Origin: Bradyrhizobium sp. CCBAU 051011
GTDB lineage: Bacteria > Pseudomonadota > Alphaproteobacteria > Rhizobiales > Xanthobacteraceae
Assembly (NCBI RefSeq): GCF_009930815.1
Contig: NZ_CP022222.1
Coordinates: forward strand, 6,676,501-6,740,500
Reading direction: 5' to 3'
Length of the DNA: 64,000 nucleotides
The first letter of the stretch is position 1. Each line of letters opens with the position of its first letter. Of the stretch, positions 50,744-59,883 are shown piece by piece. The notes under the pieces were generated by a model. That model was not told the origin of the DNA. It made no database searches and worked only from the letters and a program-made list of their open reading frames with translations. The position numbers were made by a program, and so were the translations under genes.

Positions 50744-52156
50744 ATGAAGGTGAAGAAGTATCTGCTGGCCACCGCGCTCGTTGGCCTTGGTTCCGCTCCG
50801 ACAATCGCCGCAGACCTCGCCGCAAGGCCCTACACCAAAGCTCCCGCACTGGCAGCCGTCTACGACTGGACCGGCTTCTACATCGGCGTCAACGCCGGCG
50901 TCGGCATAGGCCGTGATCGCTTTCAACACGACTGGCTCAATTCAGGCTCGCCGTATTCGTTCTATGCGTCGCCGCAGGGGGGCTTCGGCGGCGGCCAGAT
51001 CGGCTACAACTGGCAGACGGGTTCGGTGCTCGGACCGATCGTTTTCGGCGTCGAGGCGGATATTCAGGGCGGCGACCTGAGCGATGACCGCACCCGTTTT
51101 GTCAACGGTCCCATTACGACAAGCTACAGCCAGAAGCTCGACTGGTTCGGCACCGCCCGCGGACGTGTCGGCATCGCCAATGGTCCAGTGTTGAGCTATG
51201 TGACCGCCGGCTACGCATTCGGAAACGTCAAGACCAACGCGACGCAGGTGATCGGCCCGCTCGCGTCCAGCTTCTCCACCGACCGCACGCAAAGTGGCTG
51301 GGTCTTCGGCAGCGGCGTCGAAGCGTCGCTGGGCGGCAACTGGACTGGAAAGATCGAGTATCTCTATCTCAATCTCGGCAACAAGACCGACATTTCCACC
51401 CTTCTTGCGACGGCTCCGATCAATACCGAAATTCGCGAGAACATCTTCCGGGTCGGCCTGAACTATCGCATCGGCGGCAAGGCATATGCTCCGGTCGCTG
51501 CCGCCAACTGGGCCGGGTTCTATCTCGGTGGCAATTTCGGGTCCGGTACAGGCCGCGATCGCAGCTCGCTGAGCATACCGGCGGTGCCGATTGTCGAGTC
51601 GTTCAACCTCGCGCCTGACGGGCTCAATGGCGGCGTCCAGGCGGGTTACAACTGGCAGGCGGCCAACTGGGTGTTCGGTCTCGAGGCTGATATTCAGGGC
51701 AGCACCCAGAAAGACAACAAGACGTGCATTCTCACCTGCACGGCCGGGCTCTTCGCGGCGTACGATGCCACGTTGCCATGGTTCGGTACGGTTCGCGGGC
51801 GGGTGGGCTATTCGGTCGGCTCGACCCTATTCTACGCGACCGGCGGTCTCGCGTACGGTAACATCAAGACCAAGATCAACACGTTCGCCACCGGCGTCCC
51901 GGTCACGCAATCGTTCTCGCATACCAACGCCGGCTGGACTGCCGGCGCGGGCATCGAGACGCCCTTTACGCTGCTTGGATTGCTGGGGCCGAACTGGACG
52001 ACCAAGACCGAATATCTCTATGTCGACCTCGGTTCGAACTCGGACAACTTCATCGTCGGCGCTACCCCGGCGACGGCAACCCGTTCGGTGACCGAGCACG
52101 TGTTCCGCACCGGCATCAACTATCACTTCAATTCGCCGGTCGTCGCGAAGTACTGA
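50744..52156 (+). CDS. Outer-membrane protein with two tandem Omp25-like beta-barrel domains
   Basis: A 470-residue protein, twice the usual length. Signal peptide ends 'SAPTIA'; mature 'ADLAARPYTKAPALAAVY'. Domain 1 (about 35-245) begins 'DWTGFYIGVNAGVGIGRDR' and ends 'VGLNYRIGGKAY'; domain 2 (about 255-470) begins 'NWAGFYLGGNFGSGTGRDRS' and ends 'TGINYHFNSPVVAKY'. Landmarks recur in both: GVEADIQG / GLEADIQG and WFGTARGRVG / WFGTVRGRVG. Only the second domain carries the final 'VVAKY' signal. It has no ribosome site stronger than a weak GGAATG-like tract. A very strong terminator follows. Confidence 0.88.
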   Translation: MKVKKYLLATALVGLGSAPTIAADLAARPYTKAPALAAVYDWTGFYIGVNAGVGIGRDRFQHDWLNSGSPYSFYASPQGGFGGGQIGYNWQTGSVLGPIVFGVEADIQGGDLSDDRTRFVNGPITTSYSQKLDWFGTARGRVGIANGPVLSYVTAGYAFGNVKTNATQVIGPLASSFSTDRTQSGWVFGSGVEASLGGNWTGKIEYLYLNLGNKTDISTLLATAPINTEIRENIFRVGLNYRIGGKAYAPVAAANWAGFYLGGNFGSGTGRDRSSLSIPAVPIVESFNLAPDGLNGGVQAGYNWQAANWVFGLEADIQGSTQKDNKTCILTCTAGLFAAYDATLPWFGTVRGRVGYSVGSTLFYATGGLAYGNIKTKINTFATGVPVTQSFSHTNAGWTAGAGIETPFTLLGLLGPNWTTKTEYLYVDLGSNSDNFIVGATPATATRSVTEHVFRTGINYHFNSPVVAKY

Positions 52157-52180
52157 GTGCCGTTTCAGAAGCGCCAATGA

Positions 52181-52211
52181 AAAACCCCGGGGGCCGAGCC
52201 CCCGGGGTTTT
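52181..52211. terminator. Strong bidirectional terminator
   Basis: A perfect 14-bp stem AAAACCCCGGGGGC (52181-52194) / GCCCCCGGGGTTTT (52198-52211), loop CGA. It separates the + strand outer-membrane protein from the convergent MAPEG gene. It is unrelated in sequence to the ACGATG-loop hairpins at 37981-41235. Confidence 0.88.
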
Positions 52212-52240
52212 GCTTTGCTGTCGTGTATCTGGAGCGAACC

Positions 52241-52639
52241 CTAGACCACCCTGAAGATCGCCAATGCCAGCACGGCCTGCGCCAGGAAGCCGACAGTGAA
52301 GGCCAGCGTGCGGAATACCGGCAGGCCGAGCGTGTAGACGATCAGGTGGGCGACGCGGGACCAGAAATACACGGCGCAGGCCATCACGGTCCATCTGTCC
52401 GAATAGTCGATGGCGTTGAGGATCAGGACCAGCGGCGCGAAGATGATCAGATTTTCGATCGCGTTGTCGTGCGCGAACATCAGCCGGTTGGCCCATTCCG
52501 CATGCGGCTTGTCATTGCGCGAGGGGTTGGCCATCGCGCCGGAGAGGCCGCGCACCTGGCAGCGATTGATGATGTAGGGAATCCAGAGGAGCCCGGTCAA
52601 AATCACGGTCAGCGTCAGCCAGAACAATTCGCGGGTCAT
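52241..52639 (-). CDS. MAPEG-family membrane protein
   Basis: A 132-residue, four-segment membrane protein. 'ELFWLTLTVILTGLLWIPYI', 'WANRLMFAHDNAIENLIIFA' (the conserved N/E of 'ANxxEN') and 'YFWSRVAHLIVYTLGLPVFR' identify the family (membrane-associated proteins in eicosanoid and glutathione metabolism). Bacterial members are often glutathione transferases or peroxidases; function here is open. The start at 52639 ('MTRELFW') has GGGGGAT upstream; an earlier in-frame start adds four residues. Confidence 0.82.
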   Translation of the reverse strand: MTRELFWLTLTVILTGLLWIPYIINRCQVRGLSGAMANPSRNDKPHAEWANRLMFAHDNAIENLIIFAPLVLILNAIDYSDRWTVMACAVYFWSRVAHLIVYTLGLPVFRTLAFTVGFLAQAVLALAIFRVV

Positions 52640-52707
52640 TGTATCCCCCAATTGATTTCGAATCCCGGCGCGGGATGACTGTTTATAGCGAAGTGCGCGC
52701 GGCAGCG

Positions 52708-54513
52708 CTATGCGCGGACCTTGACGTAGCTGCCCGGCGCGTCCTCGATCGGCGGCATCGCTTCAGAGCCGACGGCGCGCGCGGGTACCCGCTCGGGGTC
52801 GATGCCATCCAGCCATTGCAGCCAGTCGGGCCACCACGAGCCCTTGTGCTCGCTGGCGTTCTTCATCCAGTCGGCGAGCGTGACGTCCTTGATGTTGTCG
52901 TTGGTCCAGTACTGGTACTTGCCACCGGCCGGCGGGTTGACCACGCCGGCGATATGGCCGGAGCCGGACAGCACATATCTAACCGGGCCGCCGAAGAACT
53001 GCGAACCGTAGAGCACCGAATCCGCCGGCGCGATGTGGTCCTCGCGCGTCGCCAGATTGTAGACGGGCACCTTGACCTTCGAGAGATCGAGCAGCGTGTT
53101 GTCGAGCACCATGCTGCCGGAGGAGAGCCGGTTCTCCAGATAGCAGTTGCGCAGGTAATAGGAATGGTTGGCCGCCGGCATCCGCGTGGCGTCGGAATTC
53201 CAGTGCAGGAGGTCGAAGGCGGTAGGCGGCTGGCCCTTCAGGTAGTTGCTGACGACGTAGGACCAGATCAGGTCGTTGGAGCGCAGCATGTTGAAGGCCA
53301 TCGCCATCTTGCTGCCCTCGAGCACGCCCCGCTCTTCCATCTCGCGCTCCAGCGTCGAGATCTGGTCTTCGTCGACGAACACGAGCAAATCGCCGGCATG
53401 GGTGAAGTCGACCTGTGCCGCAAAGAATGTCGCCGAGGTGACGCGCTGGCGCCGCTTCTCTGCAAGCCAGGCCAGCGTCGACGCGAGCAGGGTGCCGCCG
53501 ACGCAGTAGCCGGCGGTATGGACCTTCATCTCGCCCGTCACCTTTTCGATGACGTCCATCGCGGTGAGCGGGCCTTCCTTCATGTAATCGTCGAAGGTCT
53601 TCTTGCCGAGTTCCTTGTCCGGATTGACCCAAGAGATCACGAACACGGTGATGCCCTGGTCGACGCACCATTTGATGTAGGATTTTTCCGGCTTGAGATC
53701 GAGAATGTAGAACTTGTTGATCCAGGGCGGCACGATCAAAAGCGGCGTGCGCAGCACCGTCTCCGTCGTCGGCGTGTACTGGATGAGCTGCATCAACTCG
53801 TTCTGGTAGATCACCTTGCCGGGCGTCGTCGCCATGTTGACGCCGACGACGAGATTCGACGGGTCGGACTGGCGGATGCGCAGCGTGCCGCGTCCGGCTT
53901 CGATATCTTCCGCCAGCATCTTCATGCCGCGCACGAGATTGTCGCCGTTCGAGGCCAGCGTTTCGCGCAGCACTTCCGGATTGGTCAGCACGAAATTCGA
54001 CGGCGCGATCGCGTTGGTGATCTGTTGAACGTAGAACTCGGCCTTCTTGCGCGTGTGCGGATCGACGCCTTCGGCATTCTTCACCAGTTCCTGCGCCCAC
54101 TGCGCGGTGAGCAGATAGAGCTGCAGCACGAAATCGAAGAACTGATTCGATTTCCACTCGGGATCCCTGAAGCGCTTGTCGCGCGGCGACGGCTCGATCG
54201 CGGGCTTGGCTTCTTCTCCGGCCATGCGGCGCGCCGCCGAGCCCCAGAGATCGAGATAGGCCTTGGCCATTTTGATCTGCAGATTCTCGGCGCGTTCCCT
54301 GTCCGACAGCCAGTATTCCGCGACCTTGGTGAAGGTCTTGACGACTTCGCCGATTTCGCTGGGCGGCTTGTCCTTTGGTTCCCCGCCCTCGCGCGGCTTG
54401 AGATAGGCCGCGAGCGCCTGGCCGCTCGTCTCCATCGCCCTGGCGATGTTCATGGCGAAGGCTTCGGCGTTGAAGGTTTTCGCAAACTGCGTTTCGGTAT
54501 TGACGTCACTCAT
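52708..54513 (-). CDS. phaC: Class I polyhydroxyalkanoate synthase
   Basis: A 601-residue PHA synthase that polymerises (R)-3-hydroxybutyryl-CoA on granules. An N-terminal helical region (about 1-190) precedes the alpha/beta core. C337 in '[20 protein letters not shown]' is the nucleophile in G-x-C-x-G. Asp in '[11 protein letters not shown]' and His in '[14 protein letters not shown]' complete the triad. '[20 protein letters not shown]' is typical of class I. It is monocistronic and divergent from a lipoprotein; no phaA/phaB/phaP is adjacent. A TATAGT lies nine bases upstream of the ATG, perhaps giving a very short leader. Confidence 0.95.
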   Translation of the reverse strand: MSDVNTETQFAKTFNAEAFAMNIARAMETSGQALAAYLKPREGGEPKDKPPSEIGEVVKTFTKVAEYWLSDRERAENLQIKMAKAYLDLWGSAARRMAGEEAKPAIEPSPRDKRFRDPEWKSNQFFDFVLQLYLLTAQWAQELVKNAEGVDPHTRKKAEFYVQQITNAIAPSNFVLTNPEVLRETLASNGDNLVRGMKMLAEDIEAGRGTLRIRQSDPSNLVVGVNMATTPGKVIYQNELMQLIQYTPTTETVLRTPLLIVPPWINKFYILDLKPEKSYIKWCVDQGITVFVISWVNPDKELGKKTFDDYMKEGPLTAMDVIEKVTGEMKVHTAGYCVGGTLLASTLAWLAEKRRQRVTSATFFAAQVDFTHAGDLLVFVDEDQISTLEREMEERGVLEGSKMAMAFNMLRSNDLIWSYVVSNYLKGQPPTAFDLLHWNSDATRMPAANHSYYLRNCYLENRLSSGSMVLDNTLLDLSKVKVPVYNLATREDHIAPADSVLYGSQFFGGPVRYVLSGSGHIAGVVNPPAGGKYQYWTNDNIKDVTLADWMKNASEHKGSWWPDWLQWLDGIDPERVPARAVGSEAMPPIEDAPGSYVKVRA

Positions 54514-54806
54514 ATCAAGGACACTATAGCTTCATTTCGCGTTCGTCACCGCGTCGATTGATGGCAAGAGGGTTGGCGTTAACCCTGTTGCACTGCGATA
54601 AAGTTTGCGTGTTCACACAAGTTGCACACATTGCAGCCGCACCTGTCGCATTTGCTCTTTGGGCTTTAATCGTTTCGGGCGACAATGGTTTGAACGGTTA
54701 CAGCGAAATCAACGCCGCGGGACGGTTTGGCGTTGCAAGGCTCGTACCAGCGCATAGATACCATCGCGATGCGGGGGTGCGCAGGTAGTTGGGGATTTCC
54801 GGACGG
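54514..54806. promoter_or_regulatory. Divergent control region of phaC and a lipoprotein gene
   Basis: 293 bases. TTGC/TGCA-type words cluster around 54585-54655, which could be PhaR-like sites, since PhaR repressors bind TGC-rich sequences (established in related bacteria). This is only a composition-based suggestion. No small gene is evident. Confidence 0.3.
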
Positions 54807-55103
54807 ATGCCGGTCGATCGAACGATAAGGCTGTGGTCGATGGCCGCGCTGTGCGCGTCGGCGCTCACGCTTGGCGGCTGCTCGACGCAGATCGCGGATA
54901 TGCCGGGCGTTGGTCTGCCGGCTGACGCGCCGGAACGTCCGAAGGAAGCCGGTGGCTATCTGCCGGTTCATGACATGCCGCCGGACCGCAACGAGGAAGC
55001 GATGAAGCCGGCCGAGCTGGCTAAAATCCAGGCAGAATTGACCGCCGCCCGGGACCGTCAGGCGACGGCTACGACGACTCCGCAAAAACCGGCCAAAAAG
55101 TAG
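54807..55103 (+). CDS. Small hypothetical lipoprotein
   Basis: A 98-residue protein with signal peptide and lipobox 'SALTLGGC' (Cys about 25). The mature part is Pro/Glu/Lys-rich and helical at the end ('AELAKIQAELTAARDRQATA'), finishing 'TPQKPAKK'. I do not recognise a domain; I recall similar short lipoproteins in Bradyrhizobium. The ATG at 54807 is chosen over an in-frame TTG six codons earlier. Probably outer-membrane anchored. Confidence 0.7.
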   Translation: MPVDRTIRLWSMAALCASALTLGGCSTQIADMPGVGLPADAPERPKEAGGYLPVHDMPPDRNEEAMKPAELAKIQAELTAARDRQATATTTPQKPAKK

Positions 55104-55373
55104 GGATGTCCTTGGTGCGGCGGGGCTCCCCGGCGCGAAATGGCAATCCCCGGTCAGGCTTCGCTTGAAAACACTATAAAACTGGCGCGGCCAGGCTCCC
55201 GTGGTAAAAGAACCCAATTCAACCGCATTGCGGGTCCAGAGCTTAAGGACCTCTCGCCGGAATTCGCTCTAACTCGTTGATTGGACGCGACTTCTGAACG
55301 AAACCCGTCCGGTTTCGATGGCTGCGAGAGTTCCAATCGATTCTGTCCTGCCGGTTGTCGGAGCAAGGGTCCC

Positions 55374-56594
55374 ATGGAAGATTTTTACCGCATCCGCCGT
55401 CTGCCGCCTTACGTGTTCGAGAAGGTCAATCAGGCCAAGGCGGCCGCGCGCAATGCCGGGGCCGACATCATCGACATGGGCATGGGCAATCCGGATTTGC
55501 CGACGCCGCCCCATGTGCTCGACAAGCTGAAGGAGACGCTGGGCAAGCCGCGGACCGATCGCTACTCGGCCTCACGCGGCATCAACGGCCTGCGCAAGGC
55601 GCAAGCCGCCTATTACGCGCGGCGGTTCGGCGTAAAGCTCAATCCCGACACCCAGATCGTTGCGACGCTGGGTTCGAAGGAAGGCTTTGCCAATGTGGCG
55701 CAGGCGATTACCGCGCCCGGCGACGTCGTGCTGTGCCCGAACCCGAGCTATCCGATTCACGCCTTCGGTTTCCTGATGGCGGGCGGCGTGATCCGCTCGG
55801 TGCCCTCGGAACCGACGCCGCAATTCTTCGAGGCGGTGGAACGCGCGATCATCCATTCGATCCCGAAGCCGATCGCGCTGATCGTCTGCTATCCCTCGAA
55901 CCCGACCGCCTATGTCGCCGACCTCGATTTCTACAGGGATCTGGTGGCGTTCGCGAAGAAGCACGAGATCTTCATCCTGTCGGATCTGGCCTATGCCGAA
56001 GTCTATTTCGACGACCAGAATCCGCCGCCCTCGGTGCTGCAGGTTCCCGGCGCGGTCGACGTCACCGTCGAGTTTACCTCGATGTCGAAGACGTTCTCGA
56101 TGGCGGGCTGGCGGATGGGCTTTGCCGTCGGCAATGAGCGGATCATCGCCGCGCTGGCGCGGGTGAAATCCTACCTCGACTACGGCGCGTTCACGCCCAT
56201 TCAAGTTGCCGCCACCGCGGCGCTAAATGGGCCGGACGATTGCATCAAGGAGATGCGCGACACCTACCGCAGGCGCCGCGACGCGCTGGTCGAATCCTTT
56301 GGCCGCGCAGGCTGGGATATTCCGCCACCGCAGGCCTCGATGTTCGCCTGGGCACCGCTGCCCAAGGCGTTCGAGGGCGTCGGCAGCATGCAATTCGCGA
56401 CACTGATGGTGGAGAAGTCAGGCGTGGTGGTTTCGCCCGGCGTCGCCTTTGGCGAGCATGGCGAAGGCTATGTCCGCATCGCCATGGTGGAAAACGAGCA
56501 ACGTATCCGCCAGGCCGCGCGCGGGGTGCGGCGCTTCCTTGAAAGCGGCATTGAAACGTTGCACAACGTGGTTCCTCTCGCCAACCGGCGCTAA
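55374..56594 (+). CDS. PLP-dependent aminotransferase, class I/II (AlaC/LL-DAP-like)
   Basis: A 406-residue aminotransferase. 'EDFYRIRRLPPYVFEKVNQA' is the start of the AlaC-like group; 'DIIDMGMGNPDLPTPPHVLD' closes the active site; K239 in 'FTSMSKTFSMAGWRMGF' binds PLP; Arg in 'YVRIAMVENEQRI' fixes the substrate carboxylate. It probably makes alanine or a related amino acid from pyruvate and glutamate. The start at 55374 has AAGGG upstream; a frame open to 55281 is not family-like. hom follows 27 bases later, so the two are likely co-transcribed. Confidence 0.92.
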   Translation: MEDFYRIRRLPPYVFEKVNQAKAAARNAGADIIDMGMGNPDLPTPPHVLDKLKETLGKPRTDRYSASRGINGLRKAQAAYYARRFGVKLNPDTQIVATLGSKEGFANVAQAITAPGDVVLCPNPSYPIHAFGFLMAGGVIRSVPSEPTPQFFEAVERAIIHSIPKPIALIVCYPSNPTAYVADLDFYRDLVAFAKKHEIFILSDLAYAEVYFDDQNPPPSVLQVPGAVDVTVEFTSMSKTFSMAGWRMGFAVGNERIIAALARVKSYLDYGAFTPIQVAATAALNGPDDCIKEMRDTYRRRRDALVESFGRAGWDIPPPQASMFAWAPLPKAFEGVGSMQFATLMVEKSGVVVSPGVAFGEHGEGYVRIAMVENEQRIRQAARGVRRFLESGIETLHNVVPLANRR

Positions 56595-56621
56595 TTCCTT
56601 TTACTGCAGGTTCTCTCATTC

Positions 56622-57941
56622 ATGGTCGCACCCCTCAGAGTGGGTATCGCGGGGCTCGGCACTGTTGGCGCCGAAGTCGTACGCCTCATCGAAGATCAGT
56701 CGCGGACGCTGTCCGAGCGCAGCGGGCGCGGCGTGCGCGTGGTTGCCGTCACCGCGCGCTCAAAGGCGAAAAAGCGTTCGCTCGACCTGCGCGGCATCGA
56801 CTGGGCCAAGAGCCCGTTGGCGCTGGCCAGCGATCCCAACGTCGATTGCTTCGTCGAACTGATGGGCGGCTCCGGCGAGCCGGCGCTGTCGGCGATCGAG
56901 GCCGCGCTAAAGGCCGGCAAGTCGGTGGTAACTGCCAACAAGGCGCTGATCGCCAAGCACGGCGTGCGGCTGGCGAAGGCCGCCGAGAAGCACGGCGGGG
57001 CGCTCAACTATGAGGCGGCGGTGGGCGCCGCCATTCCCGTCATCAAGACCCTGCGCGAGGGGCTTTCCGGCACCGGCGTCAACCGCGTCTACGGCATCCT
57101 CAACGGCACCTGCAATTACATCCTGACCCGGATGGAGCAGGAGGGGCTGTCGTTCGCCGAATGCCTGAAGGACGCCCAGCGGCTCGGCTATGCCGAGGCC
57201 AATCCGTCCTTCGACGTCGATGGCCATGACACCGCGCAGAAGCTCGCGATCCTGGCGAGCCTCGCCTTCGGCACCAAGGTGGCGCAGAGCGCGGTCTATG
57301 TCGAAGGCATCTCCTCGATCACGCCGGAAGACCTTCGCGCGGCAGAGGAGTTGGGCTACCGCGTAAAGCTGCTTGGCGTGGCGGTGCGCACCGCCAAGGG
57401 AATCGAGCAGCGCGTGCATCCGACCATGGTGCCGAAATCGTCATCGATCGCGCAGGTGATGGGCGTCACCAACGCCGTGACCATCGACGGCGAGGGCATT
57501 CCCGCGATCACGCTGGTCGGGCCCGGCGCCGGCGGCGCCGCGACCGCGTCAGCGGTGGTAGCCGACATCGCCGACGTCGCGCGCGGCATCCGCGCAAAGC
57601 CATTCGGGCGTCCGGTGGAGCGGCTGCGCGATACCACCAAGGCGCCGATGGAGCGCCACGAGGGTGGCTACTACATCCGCCTGATGGCGCGCGATCTCGC
57701 CGGCACCGCCGCCACCATCGCCACCCACCTCGCCAAACAGAAGATTTCGCTGGAATCGATCGTGCAGCGTCATCCCGAAGGCGTGGACGCGAACGGCTCT
57801 GCGAAGAAAGCGTCACCGGTTCCGGTTATCCTGATCACCTACGCCACTTCCGAGGACGCGGTCTACCGCGCACTGGAGGCGGTGCAGCGCGACAAGGTGA
57901 TCAGCGGCCGGCCGCAAGTGATACGGATCGAAAAGAACTGA
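56622..57941 (+). CDS. hom: Homoserine dehydrogenase
   Basis: A 439-residue enzyme: reduces aspartate semialdehyde to homoserine for Thr, Met and Ile. NAD(P) loop 'VGIAGLGTVGAEVVRLIEDQ', catalytic domain 'NYEAAVGAAIPVIKTLREGL', 'VYGILNGTCNYILTRMEQEG', 'DVDGHDTAQKLAILASLAFG' with the Asp/Lys pair, and a C-terminal ACT domain (about 355-439), which usually gives threonine feedback. Ribosome site is weak (CAGGT). It is followed by glpX. Confidence 0.95.
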   Translation: MVAPLRVGIAGLGTVGAEVVRLIEDQSRTLSERSGRGVRVVAVTARSKAKKRSLDLRGIDWAKSPLALASDPNVDCFVELMGGSGEPALSAIEAALKAGKSVVTANKALIAKHGVRLAKAAEKHGGALNYEAAVGAAIPVIKTLREGLSGTGVNRVYGILNGTCNYILTRMEQEGLSFAECLKDAQRLGYAEANPSFDVDGHDTAQKLAILASLAFGTKVAQSAVYVEGISSITPEDLRAAEELGYRVKLLGVAVRTAKGIEQRVHPTMVPKSSSIAQVMGVTNAVTIDGEGIPAITLVGPGAGGAATASAVVADIADVARGIRAKPFGRPVERLRDTTKAPMERHEGGYYIRLMARDLAGTAATIATHLAKQKISLESIVQRHPEGVDANGSAKKASPVPVILITYATSEDAVYRALEAVQRDKVISGRPQVIRIEKN

Positions 57942-57942
57942 T

Positions 57943-57964
57943 GCGCGATCCGAACCGATCGCGC
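57943..57964. other. Stem-loop between hom and glpX
   Basis: Perfect 8-bp stem GCGCGATC (57943-57950) / GATCGCGC (57957-57964), loop CGAACC, directly after the hom stop and without a U-tract. It may stabilise an mRNA end or attenuate read-through into glpX. Confidence 0.4.
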
Positions 57965-58019
57965 GTTATAGGATTGATTGCGGGCTGCGAGGCCTGTGCA
58001 CGTTTAGAGGAGTAAGCCG

Positions 58020-59018
58020 ATGTCGACCCATATTTCCGTTCCGCCGCAATTGCTGCTTGAGCGCATCCTCACGCTCGAAATCGTGCGGGTGACGGAACGT
58101 GCTGCGGTTTCAGCCGCGCGGCTGCGTGGCCACGGCCAGGAGAAGGCCGCGGATCAGGCCGCGGTCGATGCGATGCGCCGCGAACTCAACAAGCTGCCGA
58201 TCGAAGGCACCATCGTGATCGGCGAGGGCGAGCGCGACGAGGCGCCGATGCTGTTCATCGGCGAGAAGGTCGGGCTGAATGCAGGTCCCCAGGTCGATAT
58301 CGCCGTCGACCCGCTGGAAGGCACCACGCTCTGCGCCAAGAACATGCCGGGCGCGATCGCGACCATGGCGATGGCCGATGGCGGCACGCTGCTGCACGCG
58401 CCCGACGTCTACATGGAGAAGCTCGCGGTCGGTCCTGGCTACGACAAGGGCGTGGTTGAGCTCGACGCATCGCCCGCCGACAATGTCCGTCGCCTGGCGA
58501 AAGCCAAGGGCGTCGAGCCTGCCGCGATCACGGTGCTGGTGCTCGACCGCCCGCGCCACGCCGACATCATCGCCGGCGTCCGCTCAACCGGCGCCGCGGT
58601 GCGGCTGATCACCGACGGCGACGTCGCCGGCGTGATCCATTGCGCCGATCCTGACAACACCGGCGTCGACATGTATATCGGCACCGGCGGCGCGCCCGAG
58701 GGCGTGCTGGCGGCGGCAGCGCTGCGCTGCATCGGCGGCCAGATGCAGTGCCGGCTGATCCTCGACAGCGACGAGAAGCGCGCGCGCGCACACAAGATGG
58801 GCGTGACCGATCCGAAGATGATTTACGGCATCGAAGACATGGTACGGGGCGACTGCCTGTTTGCGGCAACCGGTGTCACCACAGGCTCGCTGCTCACGGG
58901 CGTCAAGTTCCGCAAGGATGTAATCGAGACCGAAACGGTGGTAATGCGATCGGTCACCGGCACGGTGCGCACCATCAAGGCCGAGCACCGGCAGTTGGAC
59001 AAGTTCCACCTGGATTGA
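58020..59018 (+). CDS. glpX: Fructose-1,6-bisphosphatase class II
   Basis: A 332-residue GlpX phosphatase of gluconeogenesis and the Calvin/pentose cycles. 'GTIVIGEGERDEAPMLFIGE' and 'VDIAVDPLEGTTLCA' hold the metal Asp/Glu residues; 'GTGGAPEGVLAAAALRCIGG' is the sugar-phosphate region. Length matches the class (E. coli GlpX 336). GAGGAG precedes the ATG. It follows hom in the same direction, an order I recall as conserved in alphaproteobacteria with recJ nearby. Confidence 0.95.
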   Translation: MSTHISVPPQLLLERILTLEIVRVTERAAVSAARLRGHGQEKAADQAAVDAMRRELNKLPIEGTIVIGEGERDEAPMLFIGEKVGLNAGPQVDIAVDPLEGTTLCAKNMPGAIATMAMADGGTLLHAPDVYMEKLAVGPGYDKGVVELDASPADNVRRLAKAKGVEPAAITVLVLDRPRHADIIAGVRSTGAAVRLITDGDVAGVIHCADPDNTGVDMYIGTGGAPEGVLAAAALRCIGGQMQCRLILDSDEKRARAHKMGVTDPKMIYGIEDMVRGDCLFAATGVTTGSLLTGVKFRKDVIETETVVMRSVTGTVRTIKAEHRQLDKFHLD

Positions 59019-59030
59019 GTTGGTGACGAC

Positions 59031-59130
59031 GTCGTTCCGGAGCGATGCGAAGCATCGAACTGTGGTGCGCAATTTGCGCACCTGAGAACCTCGAGATTTC
59101 GGGTTCGCGCTTTGCGCGGCCCGGAATGAC
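59031..59130. repeat. Palindromic repeat, copy 2
   Basis: A 100-base unit bounded by GTCGTTCCGG (59031-59040) / CCGGAATGAC (59121-59130), one mismatch. It resembles the reverse complement of 46918-47021. It sits between glpX and the dehalogenase and ends 29 bases before the latter's start. Confidence 0.75.
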
Positions 59131-59159
59131 AAAAAAGAAAAAATCAGGGGAGGGCGACG

Positions 59160-59879
59160 ATGTCCGACGTATCAGCAGTGAAGGCGCTGGTGTTCGACGT
59201 GTTCGGCACCGTCGTCGACTGGCGCACCAGCCTCATCAACGATTTTACCGAGTGGTCGAAAACGTCAGGCATCAAGGCCGACTGGACTGCTTTGGTCGAC
59301 GGCTGGCGCGGCGTCTACATGGCCTCGATGGACGAGGTGCGCAAACATCCGGAACGCGGCTATCAGATCCTGGACACACTGCACCGACGCTCGCTGGAAA
59401 AACTGGTCGCCGAGTTTTCGATCAAGGGACTGAGCGACGCTGATCTGCACTACCTGACCATGGGCTGGCATCGCCTGCATCCATGGCCCGACAGCGTGCC
59501 CGGCCTGACGCGGCTGAAGACAAAATACATCATCTCGCCGCTCTCCAACGGCAACGTCGCGCTGCTCACCAACATGGCGAAGTTCGCAGGACTCCCGTGG
59601 GACCTCATCATGTCGGCGGAATTGTTCGAGCACTACAAGCCCGATCCCGAAACCTATCTGGGCGCGGCAAGGCTGCTCTGCCTGCCACCGGAGCAGGTGA
59701 TGATGGTCGCCGCCCATAATGGCGACCTCAAAGCTGCGCAGCAGAACGGTCTCAAGACCGCCTTCGTCGCGCGTCCCACCGAATACGGCCCGCACCAGAA
59801 ATACGATTTCGAGGCCAAGGGCGACTGGGACATCGTCGCCAAGGATTTTGGCGGGATCGCCGACCGGCTGGGGTGCTAG
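59160..59879 (+). CDS. Haloacid dehalogenase type II (HAD superfamily)
   Basis: A 239-residue HAD hydrolase of the L-2-haloacid dehalogenase type. D13 in 'ALVFDVFGTVVDWRTS' is the nucleophile; 'SPLSNGNVALLTNM' is motif II; Lys in 'EHYKPDPETYLGAARL' is motif III; 'MMVAAHNGDLKAAQQNG' gives the late Asp. The second Asp of DxD is Val-Phe here ('DVFGT'), as in true dehalogenases, not phosphatases. It could hydrolyse 2-haloacids, or a physiological analogue. GGGGAGGG lies just before the ATG. Confidence 0.9.
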   Translation: MSDVSAVKALVFDVFGTVVDWRTSLINDFTEWSKTSGIKADWTALVDGWRGVYMASMDEVRKHPERGYQILDTLHRRSLEKLVAEFSIKGLSDADLHYLTMGWHRLHPWPDSVPGLTRLKTKYIISPLSNGNVALLTNMAKFAGLPWDLIMSAELFEHYKPDPETYLGAARLLCLPPEQVMMVAAHNGDLKAAQQNGLKTAFVARPTEYGPHQKYDFEAKGDWDIVAKDFGGIADRLGC

Positions 59880-59883
59880 CAGC

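Noticed and set aside
52639..54561. A 640-codon + strand frame opposite phaC
   Set aside because: Long frames opposite GC-rich genes are expected; no recognisable motif, while phaC is unambiguous on the minus strand.
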